Shown: positions 1-7,544, counted from the stretch's first letter. The stretch: 9,488 nt of DNA from Archangium sp. (GCA_016793585.1 JAEUJR010000862.1:1-9488); one strand, 5' to 3'. Made by a program: numbers and translations. The notes: generated by a model from the sequence alone, not told the origin.

Positions 1-186
1 GCCTTCGCGCGCCAACGTCGCCGCGGCAGGGCGGCAGTCATTCAGTTCGCCGCTCCTCAGGCTCGCTTTCGGCTGCGTCTCACGTCTTTCCAGTTCGACT
101 TCGCCTTCGCGAGCCAACGTCGCCGCGGCAGGGCGGCAGTCATTCAGTTCGCCGCTCCTCAGGCTCGCTTTCGGCTGCGTCTCACG
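1..186. repeat. Two direct repeats, 84 bp each, 102-bp period
   Basis: Positions 1-84 and 103-186 are identical except at one base (c at 10, a at 112). An 18-bp spacer (85-102) separates them. The first copy starts at the window edge, so the array may extend leftwards. Each copy holds a small GCCGC/GCGGC inverted repeat (20-24 with 31-35; 122-126 with 133-137). The period is a multiple of three, so reading frames stay open through both copies. One plus-strand frame runs from the edge to a TGA at 232-234, but its third codon positions are much less GC-rich than in the real genes here. I therefore read the array as non-coding intergenic repeat rather than a gene end, though the 3' end of an upstream gene cannot be fully excluded. 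Confidence 0.9.
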
Positions 187-228
187 CGCCGGGTTCCTTC
201 ACGGGAGCCCGGCGTTCTTGTCTGTTTT
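187..228 (+). terminator. Terminator-like hairpin with T-rich tail
   Basis: A perfect 7-bp inverted repeat (CGCCGGG at 187-193, CCCGGCG at 208-214) encloses a 14-base loop. It is followed by a T-rich stretch (215-228, ttcttgtctgtttt). This is the shape of a rho-independent terminator on the plus strand, although the T run is interrupted. It lies directly after the second direct repeat and before the lipoprotein gene, so it would end transcription entering from the left. Confidence 0.4.
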
Positions 229-281
229 GGCTGACACGCCTGGTGGTTGCGCCCGTGAACGCTCGCAGCGATGAAGGCGGC

Positions 282-2069
282 ATGCGTCGCCTCCTGCTCG
301 TCCTCGCGGTCGCCACGTCGTGCACGCCGCCGGCTCCGAAGCCCGCGCCCATCGAGCGCTTCGGCTTCACGCCGCGCTGGGCCTACCAACCGTGGATCTC
401 GAAGGACATCAGCACCGGCGCCGACACCTTCGACTTCGTGTCTGGCTTCGAGCAGCGCGACATTCCCGTCGGCGTGGTGGTGCTCGATAGCCCCTGGGAG
501 ACCAACTACAACACCTTCATTCCCAACGAGTCGCGCTACCCCAACTTCGAAGACATGGTGGCGAACCTGCACGGCCGCAACGTGCGCACGGTGTTGTGGA
601 TTACCCAGATGCTCAACGACGCGTCACTCGACGTCGAGGTGGGCGGCGACACGTACCCGGGCCCTGCCGACGGCTTCAACGAAGCCAAACGCCGCGGCCT
701 GTTCGTGAACGAGGGCAAGACCCACTTCTGGTGGAAGGGCACCGGCGGCGGCATCGACTTCTTCAACGACGAAGCGAAGACGTTCTGGCACGCCAAACAG
801 GAGCGCGTGCTCAAGGTCATCGACGGCTGGAAGCTGGACTTCGGCGAAGAGTACCTGCGCGAAGGCAACCAACTGACGACGCCCGCCACCGACGTGGTGG
901 TGAAGACGAAGCAGGGCGACAAGTCGCTGCAGGCGTACTCCGAGGCCTACTACGAGGACTACCTGACCCACGCGCGCTCGGTTCGCGGCGATCAGTTCCT
1001 CACCATGGTGCGCCCGTACGACCGCTCCTACGGCTACCCCGGCCGCTTCTTCGCGCGAAAGGAGCACGCGCCCATCGGCTGGGTCGGTGACAACCGGCGC
1101 GACTGGGTCGGCCTCGAAGACGCGCTCGACCACATGTTCCGCTCGGCGAAGGCGGGCTACGTCGCCGTCGGCTCCGACCTCGGCGGCTATCTCGACGTCG
1201 ACGACCTGAACGTCACGGGCCCCAAGATTCCCTTCAGCCAGACGAACTTCGCGCGGTGGACGGCGATGAGCGCGATGTCGGCCTTCATGCAATTGCACGG
1301 GCGCGGCAACCTCACGCCGTGGACGGTGCCCGAGCGCGCCGACGAGACGGTCGCGCTGTACCGCTACTGGGCGAAGCTGCACGTGCAGCTCGGGCCGTAC
1401 CTCTTCTCGACGGGTGAAGCGGCGTACCGCGGCCAGGGTGACGTCATTCTTCGCCCGCTCGGCGCCGAGAGCGCGTGGCCTGGCGACTACCGCTACCTGC
1501 TCGGCAACGGCTTTCTCGTCGCGCCGATTCTGAACGACACCGGCCGCCGCGACGTGGCGCTCCCCGAAGGTGCGCGCTTCTTCTCGTGGTGGGACGAGAG
1601 CGCCGCTCCGCTCGAGGGCGGCCGCACGCTCGCCAACCTCGACTTCACCGACCGCACCCGCATTCCCATCTTCGTGAAGGAGGGCGCCGTCATCGTCGCC
1701 GACGTGAAGGACGCGACGACGCGGCTCGGCAGCGCGGCCCACGCAGGCAAGGCGACCGTGCTGACGTGGCCCGCCGCGACCGAGACGAGCTTCACCGTCT
1801 ACGAAGACGTCGAGGCCGACTCCTACGCCATCACCGTGCGCCAGGGGCAGGTGAAGCTCGGCGCCGTGAAGCGGGGCGCGTTCGTGCAGATCTGGAGCGA
1901 CACTGCGCCCACCTCGGTCTCGCTCGACGGCAAGGCGCTTTCGCAGCGCAGCTCGAAGGCCGAGCTCGACGCCGCCGCCGATGGCTACGTCGTGACGGCC
2001 GGCTCGAAGCTGTTCTGGGTGCAGGTGCCCGCGCAGGCCTCGGGCGCCGCGACCATCACGTGGAATTGA
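282..2069 (+). CDS. Glycoside hydrolase family 31 lipoprotein
   Basis: A 595-residue retaining alpha-glycosidase of family GH31, probably anchored in the outer membrane or periplasm. The ATG at 282 is preferred over an upstream in-frame GTG at 243: it has an AAGG-type ribosome binding site just upstream and opens directly into a lipoprotein signal (MRRLLLVLAVATSC, lipobox Cys14). A (beta/alpha)8 barrel begins almost at once, near residue 26. The nucleophile motif is WKLDFGEE with Asp186. The acid/base motif is GWVGDNRRDW with Asp270. A GSDLGGY motif follows at 297-303. C-terminal beta domains follow, including the family-typical segments LGNGFLVAPIL and IPIFVKEGAVI. Most GH31 enzymes have a beta-sandwich of about 200 residues before the barrel; here it is absent. 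The substrate (xylosides, glucosides or other) cannot be read from the sequence. The next gene on the same strand starts 48 bp downstream. Confidence 0.9.
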   Translation: MRRLLLVLAVATSCTPPAPKPAPIERFGFTPRWAYQPWISKDISTGADTFDFVSGFEQRDIPVGVVVLDSPWETNYNTFIPNESRYPNFEDMVANLHGRNVRTVLWITQMLNDASLDVEVGGDTYPGPADGFNEAKRRGLFVNEGKTHFWWKGTGGGIDFFNDEAKTFWHAKQERVLKVIDGWKLDFGEEYLREGNQLTTPATDVVVKTKQGDKSLQAYSEAYYEDYLTHARSVRGDQFLTMVRPYDRSYGYPGRFFARKEHAPIGWVGDNRRDWVGLEDALDHMFRSAKAGYVAVGSDLGGYLDVDDLNVTGPKIPFSQTNFARWTAMSAMSAFMQLHGRGNLTPWTVPERADETVALYRYWAKLHVQLGPYLFSTGEAAYRGQGDVILRPLGAESAWPGDYRYLLGNGFLVAPILNDTGRRDVALPEGARFFSWWDESAAPLEGGRTLANLDFTDRTRIPIFVKEGAVIVADVKDATTRLGSAAHAGKATVLTWPAATETSFTVYEDVEADSYAITVRQGQVKLGAVKRGAFVQIWSDTAPTSVSLDGKALSQRSSKAELDAAADGYVVTAGSKLFWVQVPAQASGAATITWN

Positions 2070-2117
2070 ACGCGCTGGTGATGACGTCTGCGTCGTGGCC
2101 ATGATGCCCGGCGCGAG

Positions 2118-4061
2118 ATGACCGACGCGACACCACCAGCTGCGCGGGTCGAGTGCCCCCGGTGCCGCACCTCGTTTCCCGCCGGGCCGCACGCGGACCA
2201 GACCGTCGTGGTGTGCGGCTCGTGTGGCCAGCACTTCGCCATCGACTTCCGCCCACCCGACGAGACGCGGTTGACCTGCAGGGCGTGCGGCACCTCGTTC
2301 ATCGGTCAAGGCATCATCGAAGGAACGCCTGTCGAGTGCGGCCGCTGCGGCGAGCTGTGGCTCGTGGGGAAAGAACCGCCGAGCGCACCACCGCCCGTGC
2401 AGCCCCCCGAACCCGGGAAGTCGAAGAGCGCCTCGTCGCGCTCGCCGCCGATGACGACGACGTGTCAGCGCTGCAACCAGCTGGTGCTCGTGCGGGGCCC
2501 TGCGCCCGTCTCCATCGCGGCCGCGGGGTGCGGTGACTGCGGCGCGACGCGCCTCGACGCCGCCCTGGTCTCTCGCCGCCGCGCCGCTTCGTTGCCGACT
2601 TCCGAGACCGAGGGTTTCGTCTGCCCCATCTGTCGTGAGCCCGCGCTCGTCGCACATGGCGCTTCGTTCTCGTGCGGTGCGTGCGGCGAGCGGTTCCAGT
2701 CACCGGTCGAGGCGCTCGACGCGGTCGCCACCCCCGAGACTGCGCGGCTGGTGCTCAGTCACCCGCCGGTGGCTCCCGCCGCGCCCGGGCCCGTCGCCTC
2801 ACGCTGCACCGAGTGCAAGGGCATGCGGCTCGAGCGTGGGCCGGGGCCGCGCTCGGTGCCGGTGTCGGGCTGCGACCGCTGCGGGCTTCCGAAGCTCGAT
2901 GGCGCGGCGCTGGCCGAGCGGCTCGAAGCGAACCGCCGTCGGGTCGCGCCCAAACGCGTCGACTTCTTCGCCTCGCACGTCAGCTTCTGTCTGGTCTGTC
3001 TCAACCAACGCGTGCGGCAGATTCGCGAAGACCACTTCGAGTGTTCGGCGTGCGGAGAGGTCTACGACCGGCCCATCGAGTCGGGCCTGGTGCTGAGCGT
3101 CGCGCCCCCGGCGCCGAAGAGCCGCCCCGACTCGAGGCTCGCCTTGCTCGAGCGCATCGCCGCGTCTCCGTACGACGACGGGCTGCGGCTCTCGTTGGGA
3201 GAGCTCTACGAGGCGCAGGGCGACCCGCGCGCCGAGTTCATCGCGCTGCAGCTCGCGGAGGCGCGGGGGCAGGGCAGCCCCTCGGCGCGTGAGCGCATCG
3301 CGAGCCTGCTCGAGCGGCACGGCGCGCGGTGGGTTCCTCGTGGCATCAACCTGGAGTTCTCGGAGTTCCGCCGCGGGCTGCTGCACACCGCGTACTGGTT
3401 CGACGAGACCGACGTCGACCACCACGCGTGGATGAGCGTGGAGCGCCTCGTCATCGGCCCGCTGTTGCCCGAAGGCGCGCGCGCGCCCTTCGCCGAGTCG
3501 GTGCGGCCCGCGCTGCGCGAACTCGAAGGGTGTCGCAGCCGCATGCTCGTCGGGTTGCTCGCGTCGGCGCCGCCGAAGCTCGAGCAGCTGCGCCTCGAGG
3601 TGTCACGCGCCGAGTTCGTCGCAGGCTTCGAGCTGCAGATGGAGCAGGTCATCGACCGACTGCCCGTCGTGACCCGGCTCGGCTTCGGCACGACCGTCGT
3701 CGCGGCTCCCGGTGCCTCGGAGTTCTCGGGGCCAAACCCGCTCGTCGACGCGCTCGTCACGCGGCTGCGCACCAAGCTGCACGTGCTGCGCGTGCCAGGC
3801 ACCGAAGAGCGCCCGGTGATGGTGCAGGCGCTGCTGCGGCAGCTGGCCCCCGAACTGGTGGTGCAGCTCGAGTTCTTCAACTCGCCGGCAGGCAGCGCGT
3901 GGCTCGAGGTCGACACCTCGCGCATCACGCTGTGCACCGAGGGCCATGTCGGCGACCCGCCCATCGCCGCGATGAAGGCCGTGATGCGCTCGGCGGGGTT
4001 CGACAAGGTGACGGCGCTCGATGTCGGCAAAGGCGAGCGCGTGTCGGTCTCGACGAGGTGA
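2118..4061 (+). CDS. Six-zinc-ribbon protein with TIGR02996 domain
   Basis: A 647-residue protein with no signal peptide or membrane segment, so probably cytoplasmic. The N-terminal half has six CxxC...CxxC pairs, each a likely zinc-binding ribbon: Cys13/16/33/36, 54/57/74/77, 116/119/138/141, 169/172/186/189, 230/233/252/255 and 291/294/309/312. Ribbons 1 and 2 resemble MJ0042-type ribbons. Ribbons 3+4 and 5+6 are a duplicated two-ribbon module. Residues 338-379 match the TIGR02996 repeat-companion domain (LLERIA..P.DD...L.LGELYEAQGDPRAEFIALQ). The rest (about 400-647) is rich in leucine and may be repeat-like, as often seen behind this domain. Function is unknown; zinc binding and protein or nucleic-acid contact are inferences. 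The ATG at 2118 lacks a strong ribosome binding site. The stop codon overlaps the ribosome binding site of the next gene, suggesting co-translation. Confidence 0.85.
   Translation: MTDATPPAARVECPRCRTSFPAGPHADQTVVVCGSCGQHFAIDFRPPDETRLTCRACGTSFIGQGIIEGTPVECGRCGELWLVGKEPPSAPPPVQPPEPGKSKSASSRSPPMTTTCQRCNQLVLVRGPAPVSIAAAGCGDCGATRLDAALVSRRRAASLPTSETEGFVCPICREPALVAHGASFSCGACGERFQSPVEALDAVATPETARLVLSHPPVAPAAPGPVASRCTECKGMRLERGPGPRSVPVSGCDRCGLPKLDGAALAERLEANRRRVAPKRVDFFASHVSFCLVCLNQRVRQIREDHFECSACGEVYDRPIESGLVLSVAPPAPKSRPDSRLALLERIAASPYDDGLRLSLGELYEAQGDPRAEFIALQLAEARGQGSPSARERIASLLERHGARWVPRGINLEFSEFRRGLLHTAYWFDETDVDHHAWMSVERLVIGPLLPEGARAPFAESVRPALRELEGCRSRMLVGLLASAPPKLEQLRLEVSRAEFVAGFELQMEQVIDRLPVVTRLGFGTTVVAAPGASEFSGPNPLVDALVTRLRTKLHVLRVPGTEERPVMVQALLRQLAPELVVQLEFFNSPAGSAWLEVDTSRITLCTEGHVGDPPIAAMKAVMRSAGFDKVTALDVGKGERVSVSTR
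4055..4061 (+). promoter_or_regulatory. Ribosome binding site overlapping upstream stop
   Basis: The heptamer GAGGTGA is complementary to the 3' end of 16S rRNA. It contains the TGA stop (4059-4061) of the zinc-ribbon gene and lies one base before the ATG at 4063. This decides the start of the GNAT gene and points to translational coupling of the two genes. Confidence 0.65.
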
Positions 4062-4062
4062 C

Positions 4063-4830
4063 ATGGCACCGACGGCCTTTCGAACCGTGACAGCCGACCG
4101 CCTCGCGCACGACGGCTTCTTCTGTCGCATGAGCCAGATGCAGACCGAGGGCAATCAGCAGAAGCTGCGCTGGGCGCGCGCGCGCTTCGGCGAGGGGCTC
4201 TCGTTGACGCTCCTCGGCGGGAAGGACCGCGGCTTCGTCGAGGTGATGCCGGGCGAGCACTGCTGGCGGCCGATTCACGCGAAGGGCTGGGACGTCATTC
4301 ACTGTCTGTGGGTCGTCGGCGCGTCGAAGGGGCGCGGCCGCGGCGGGGCGCTGCTCGACCTGGTGGAGGCGCGCGCGAAGGAGCACGGGCGGGCCGGTGT
4401 GGCGGTGGTGACCCGTGAGAAACACTGGGTGACACCGCGCAGCTTCTTCGAGCGGCGCGGCTATGGCGTGGTCGACGAGAGCGACGGCTTCGTGCTGCTG
4501 GCCCGTGCGCTGAAGCAGGGCCAGCGGGTGCCCCGCTTCGTGACGCACGACTTCGCTGCGCGCCTGCGCCAGCACGCCACCGGGCTCGTCGTGTTCCGCA
4601 CCGCGCAGTGCCCGTACCTGGAGGACGCGACGGGCAATGCGCTCGCGCTCGCCAGGGCCCTGCGGGTGCCGGCGCGCGTGGTCGAGTTCACCTCGGCCAG
4701 GCAGCTGCGCGCCGAGGCTCCGACGCCGTACGGCGTGTTCGCGATCGCGCTCGACGGGAAGTTGCTGTCGACGACGTACGAGCTGCCGAAGGCGTTGGCG
4801 AAGCGCGCGGCGCAGCTGCGGGCACAGTGA
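4063..4830 (+). CDS. GNAT acetyltransferase with YoaP-like C-terminal domain
   Basis: A 255-residue protein predicted to transfer an acetyl group from acetyl-CoA; the acceptor is unknown. Residues about 5-148 are the GNAT fold, with the acetyl-CoA pyrophosphate-binding loop at 86-95 (GASKGRGRGG) and a typical late motif SFFERRGYGVVDES. Residues about 172-245 match the YoaP-like domain found at the C terminus of Bacillus YoaP-type acetyltransferases: a beta strand ending in AQCPY (Cys183), a helix, then APTPYGVFAI and DGKLLST. This part resembles a thioredoxin-like fold with a single cysteine. The ATG at 4063 has a ribosome binding site across the stop of the preceding gene; an in-frame ATG at 4021 lies inside that gene and is less likely. 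The stop is 14 bp from the stop of the convergent surface-protein gene. Family assignment is firm; the role is not. Confidence 0.88.
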   Translation: MAPTAFRTVTADRLAHDGFFCRMSQMQTEGNQQKLRWARARFGEGLSLTLLGGKDRGFVEVMPGEHCWRPIHAKGWDVIHCLWVVGASKGRGRGGALLDLVEARAKEHGRAGVAVVTREKHWVTPRSFFERRGYGVVDESDGFVLLARALKQGQRVPRFVTHDFAARLRQHATGLVVFRTAQCPYLEDATGNALALARALRVPARVVEFTSARQLRAEAPTPYGVFAIALDGKLLSTTYELPKALAKRAAQLRAQ

Positions 4831-4844
4831 CGCCGCTGGCGAGC

Positions 4845-6857
4845 TCAGCTGGTCGAGGAGGCTTTTCGGCGAGCCGGCCGAATCACGAACAGCGCCAGGG
4901 CGAAGAGCAGGGCCGAAGCGTCAGCGCTCGACGAGCAACCACACGCGACGGACAGCTCGCGATGCTCGACGCGCCCGCCATCGACGAGACCCGCGTCGGT
5001 CTGACCCGCGTCGAAGGAACCGGCGTCTGCTGCGCCTGCGTCGATGTCGACGCTCGCATCGCGACCCATCTCGACGCCCGCGTCTGGGCAGGCGACGTTC
5101 AGTTGAATGTCATGCCGGACCGTCGCGAGCGGGTTGGTGAGCGACACGGTCAACGTCTGCGAGCCGCTCGTCCCCTCGGGGACTGCCCAGGTGAAGACGC
5201 CATCAGCGCTCACCGTCGCGCCTGGCGGTCCACTGACCAGCAGCCACGAGAGCGGAGCGTCACCCGCGCCCGAGAGTTGAGCCATCGCCGGCCGCCCGCA
5301 TTGCACCTGCAGCGTGTTGGTCGAGACCGATGGGCCCACGCCGACCACCGCGCCGACGTCGACGGGCGCCGACTCGACGCTGAACGGCCCGATGTTGCCG
5401 AGCGAGTCGGTGCCTCTGAGCGCCCAACGCCATCGGCCTGCGCCGACGAGCCGTTGGGTGACGGCGCCGGTGACGGGCACGACGATGAGGCCGCCATCTT
5501 CCTGGCGCTCGCGCAGCTCGATGGACGAGACGGTCGAGAGCGCGTCGAGCGGCGTGCTCCAGGAGACCGTCACCATCGCGCCCCCATCGATGGCGCTCGC
5601 GACGACCGACGGCGGCTGCGACGCCGGGCCGGTCGAGTCGAGCGTGGCCGTCACCGCCGCCGACCACGGGGACTCGTTCTGGGCGAGGTCGCGCGCGAGC
5701 ACCCGGTAGCTCCAGCGACCTTCGCCACGGCTCAGCGACACCATCGATCGGCCGGCGTCGACCATGAAGCTCGCGAGTCCGCCGTCGGCCGCGGTCTCTT
5801 CGACGACGACGCTGACGGGGCCGACGAAGTCGTCGGGCACCTGGCTCCACGAGAGGGTGAGCGGGCCAGTTCGTGCCGCGGAGGGCGCCAGCGAGAGCCC
5901 CGAAGGCGCAGCGGGGGCCGTGCGATCGATCTTCACCACCTGCGAGGGCGCAGACCATTGGCCCACGAGGCCGTTCGTCACCACGGCGATGCGCGCCACC
6001 AGGCTGCCTTCGTCTTCGAGCTGCACCCACGCGTAGGCGCTGCGTGAGGCCGGCCGACCGTTGATGCCGTCTCTCCAGATGCAGCCTGCGTCGAGGTTGC
6101 AGAACGACACGACCCAGAACTCGGCACCGGGAATGCCCGCGTCCCAGGTGATGGTGGTGCCGTAGCCGTTCGTCACCGTCTGCTCGAACACGGGCGGCGC
6201 GGGCACAGGCAGGGAGCGATCGGGCATGACGACGACGATGGGTTTCGGGCCCAGCGGCAGGTCGGGCAGGTTCCACGCGTTGTCGCGCGCCTCGAGCCAC
6301 ACCTGCCAGGCGCCTTCACCCAGGTAGGTCTCGAACGGGTTGGCGAGGCTGAGGTCGAGGTTGAAGCTCGAGAAGTCGTCGAGGCCGACGGGTGAGACGC
6401 GCAGGAAGTAGCCCTGAACGCCGCTGAGCGCGTCGCTGCCCGGAGTGAACGGCAGCACCACGCGCCCCGTCGACGTGAGGGTGCCCGCATCGACGCGCGG
6501 AGAGATGGGCGGTGTCCAGTCGGTGCGAAAGCACTGCTCCGCGCTCGCAGGGCCTTCTTCACCCAGCGCGTTGCGGTGGTACGCCCGCCAACACCAGCGA
6601 GCGCCCTCAGGCTGGAAGGGCAAGGCGGTGTTGAGGCCCCACTGAGAGCTCGTCTGCTCGGTCAACGCCGCCGTGTAGCCACCGTCGGCAGGGCGAAACT
6701 CGATGCGCAGCCCGCCCGGTGCGTGGCCCGCGTCGTCGGCGAAGTCAGTGACCGAGAAGTACGCGCCACGCCCGATCGTCCACCCATCGGCTCCGGGCTC
6801 CGAGAGCACGGGCGCGAAGGGCACCGCCAACGTCGAGAGCAGCACGACCGCGAACAC
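4845..6857 (-). CDS. MYXO-CTERM surface protein with fibronectin-like domains
   Basis: A 670-residue exported protein. Residues 1-19 are hydrophobic and probably a signal peptide, but lack the usual positive charge at the start. About five fibronectin type III-like beta domains follow (roughly 25-113, 115-215, 218-311, 313-408 and 410-502), with recurring W/Y-x-V/L-x-A-R-D strands and 'DxTxPxxP' junctions. An Ig- or cadherin-like domain (about 510-590) comes next, then an Asp-Ala-Gly-rich linker (591-632). The end is a MYXO-CTERM tail: Cys639 and Cys641 in ACGCSS, a hydrophobic helix (645-659) and a basic end RPARRK. In Myxococcota such tails are cut by myxosortase for display at the cell surface. 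The start is GTG, the first possible start after the ppa stop in the same frame, with no clear ribosome binding site, so coupling to ppa is likely. The ligand is unknown; adhesion or matrix contact is a guess. Confidence 0.85.
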   Translation of the reverse strand: MFAVVLLSTLAVPFAPVLSEPGADGWTIGRGAYFSVTDFADDAGHAPGGLRIEFRPADGGYTAALTEQTSSQWGLNTALPFQPEGARWCWRAYHRNALGEEGPASAEQCFRTDWTPPISPRVDAGTLTSTGRVVLPFTPGSDALSGVQGYFLRVSPVGLDDFSSFNLDLSLANPFETYLGEGAWQVWLEARDNAWNLPDLPLGPKPIVVVMPDRSLPVPAPPVFEQTVTNGYGTTITWDAGIPGAEFWVVSFCNLDAGCIWRDGINGRPASRSAYAWVQLEDEGSLVARIAVVTNGLVGQWSAPSQVVKIDRTAPAAPSGLSLAPSAARTGPLTLSWSQVPDDFVGPVSVVVEETAADGGLASFMVDAGRSMVSLSRGEGRWSYRVLARDLAQNESPWSAAVTATLDSTGPASQPPSVVASAIDGGAMVTVSWSTPLDALSTVSSIELRERQEDGGLIVVPVTGAVTQRLVGAGRWRWALRGTDSLGNIGPFSVESAPVDVGAVVGVGPSVSTNTLQVQCGRPAMAQLSGAGDAPLSWLLVSGPPGATVSADGVFTWAVPEGTSGSQTLTVSLTNPLATVRHDIQLNVACPDAGVEMGRDASVDIDAGAADAGSFDAGQTDAGLVDGGRVEHRELSVACGCSSSADASALLFALALFVIRPARRKASSTS

Positions 6858-6878
6858 CGGCCGAGCGTAGTCGAAGCC

Positions 6879-7544
6879 TCAGCGCGATGGGCCGAACAGG
6901 TCTTGCAGCTGGCCGTATTTGTCGCGGTAGTCCTGCAGCGAGAGCTTGATGGTCTCGAGCGCCTCTTCGCGGCCGTAGACCTCGGCGATCTCCACCGCCG
7001 GTTTGGGGCTGTCGGGCAGCTGCTTGTAGGTGAGGAAGTAGTGACGCAGGCGATCGATGAGCTGCGTCGGCACGTGGGCGACGTCTTTCCACCCGCCGTA
7101 CACGCTGTCGCCCTTGAGCACCGCGATGATTTTGTCGTCGGCCTGGCTGCCGTCGATCATGCGCAGGCCGCCGATGGGAATCGCCTCGATGAGAATGGCG
7201 CCGTGCTGAATGGGCTTCTCGGTGAGCACGCAGATGTCCATCGGGTCGCCGTCGCCCTGAATGCCCGGCCGGCCCACACGCTCGCTGCAGCGCTGGCCCA
7301 CCTTGGTGTTGCAGAACGTGCGGGGAATGAAGCCGTAGAGCGAAGGCGGCTGGCTCGAGAAGCGCTGCGGGCGATCGAGCTTGAGAATGCCGGTGGCCTT
7401 GTCGACCTCGTATTTGACGGCGTCGGTGGGCACCATCTCGATGTAGCTGGTGACGATGTCGGGCGATTGATCGCCCGGCGACACGCCGTGCCACGGGTGC
7501 GCCTGGAAGAAGAGGCCGAAGGCCTGCGTGAGCGACGGAGTCAT
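6879..7544 (-). CDS. ppa: Inorganic pyrophosphatase, family I
   Basis: A 221-residue soluble enzyme that hydrolyses pyrophosphate to two phosphates in the cytoplasm with Mg2+. The family I signature is DGDPMDICVL, with metal-binding Asp98, Asp100 and Asp103. Further conserved residues are KYEVDK (Lys44, Glu46), Arg58, YGFIP (Tyr70), MIDG (Asp131) and ADDK (Asp136, Lys138). Compared with the shorter E. coli enzyme it has an insertion of about 17 residues before the signature (NTKVGQRC...GIQ) and an N-terminal HPWHGVSPGD segment. Both, as I recall, are found in the Bacteroidetes/Chlamydia-type clade of the family. It lies 39 bp after kdsB, whose reaction makes pyrophosphate, and 21 bp before the surface-protein gene, all on the same strand. 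The ATG at 7544 has only a weak ribosome binding site (gagacgag). Confidence 0.95.
   Translation of the reverse strand: MTPSLTQAFGLFFQAHPWHGVSPGDQSPDIVTSYIEMVPTDAVKYEVDKATGILKLDRPQRFSSQPPSLYGFIPRTFCNTKVGQRCSERVGRPGIQGDGDPMDICVLTEKPIQHGAILIEAIPIGGLRMIDGSQADDKIIAVLKGDSVYGGWKDVAHVPTQLIDRLRHYFLTYKQLPDSPKPAVEIAEVYGREEALETIKLSLQDYRDKYGQLQDLFGPSR

Noticed and set aside
1..234. Plus-strand open frame as the end of an upstream gene
   Set aside because: It is made of repeats, its third-position GC is lower than in the real genes, and no family is recognised; not fully excluded because the window begins here.
243..281. GTG at 243 as the GH31 start
   Set aside because: It would put 13 polar residues before the lipoprotein signal; the ATG at 282 has a ribosome binding site and gives a standard signal.
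282..2069. Sulfoquinovosidase (YihQ-type) assignment of the GH31 enzyme
   Set aside because: The nucleophile region reads KLDFGEE, not the MADFGEY form I recall from YihQ, and the substrate-binding residues of that subgroup are not evident.
624..2657. 677-codon open frame on the minus strand
   Set aside because: It is antisense to two well-supported genes, its product is Arg/Ala-rich with no domain, and it is explained by high GC at third codon positions.
3206..4069. 287-codon open frame on the minus strand
   Set aside because: It is a Ser/Arg-rich shadow of the TIGR02996 gene.
4831..4844. Terminator between the convergent GNAT and surface-protein genes
   Set aside because: There are only 14 bases, a stem of at most four base pairs, and no T run on either strand.
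4608..6047. 479-codon open frame on the plus strand
   Set aside because: It is antisense to the MYXO-CTERM protein, overlaps the GNAT gene, and has a low-complexity Arg/Ala/Gly composition.
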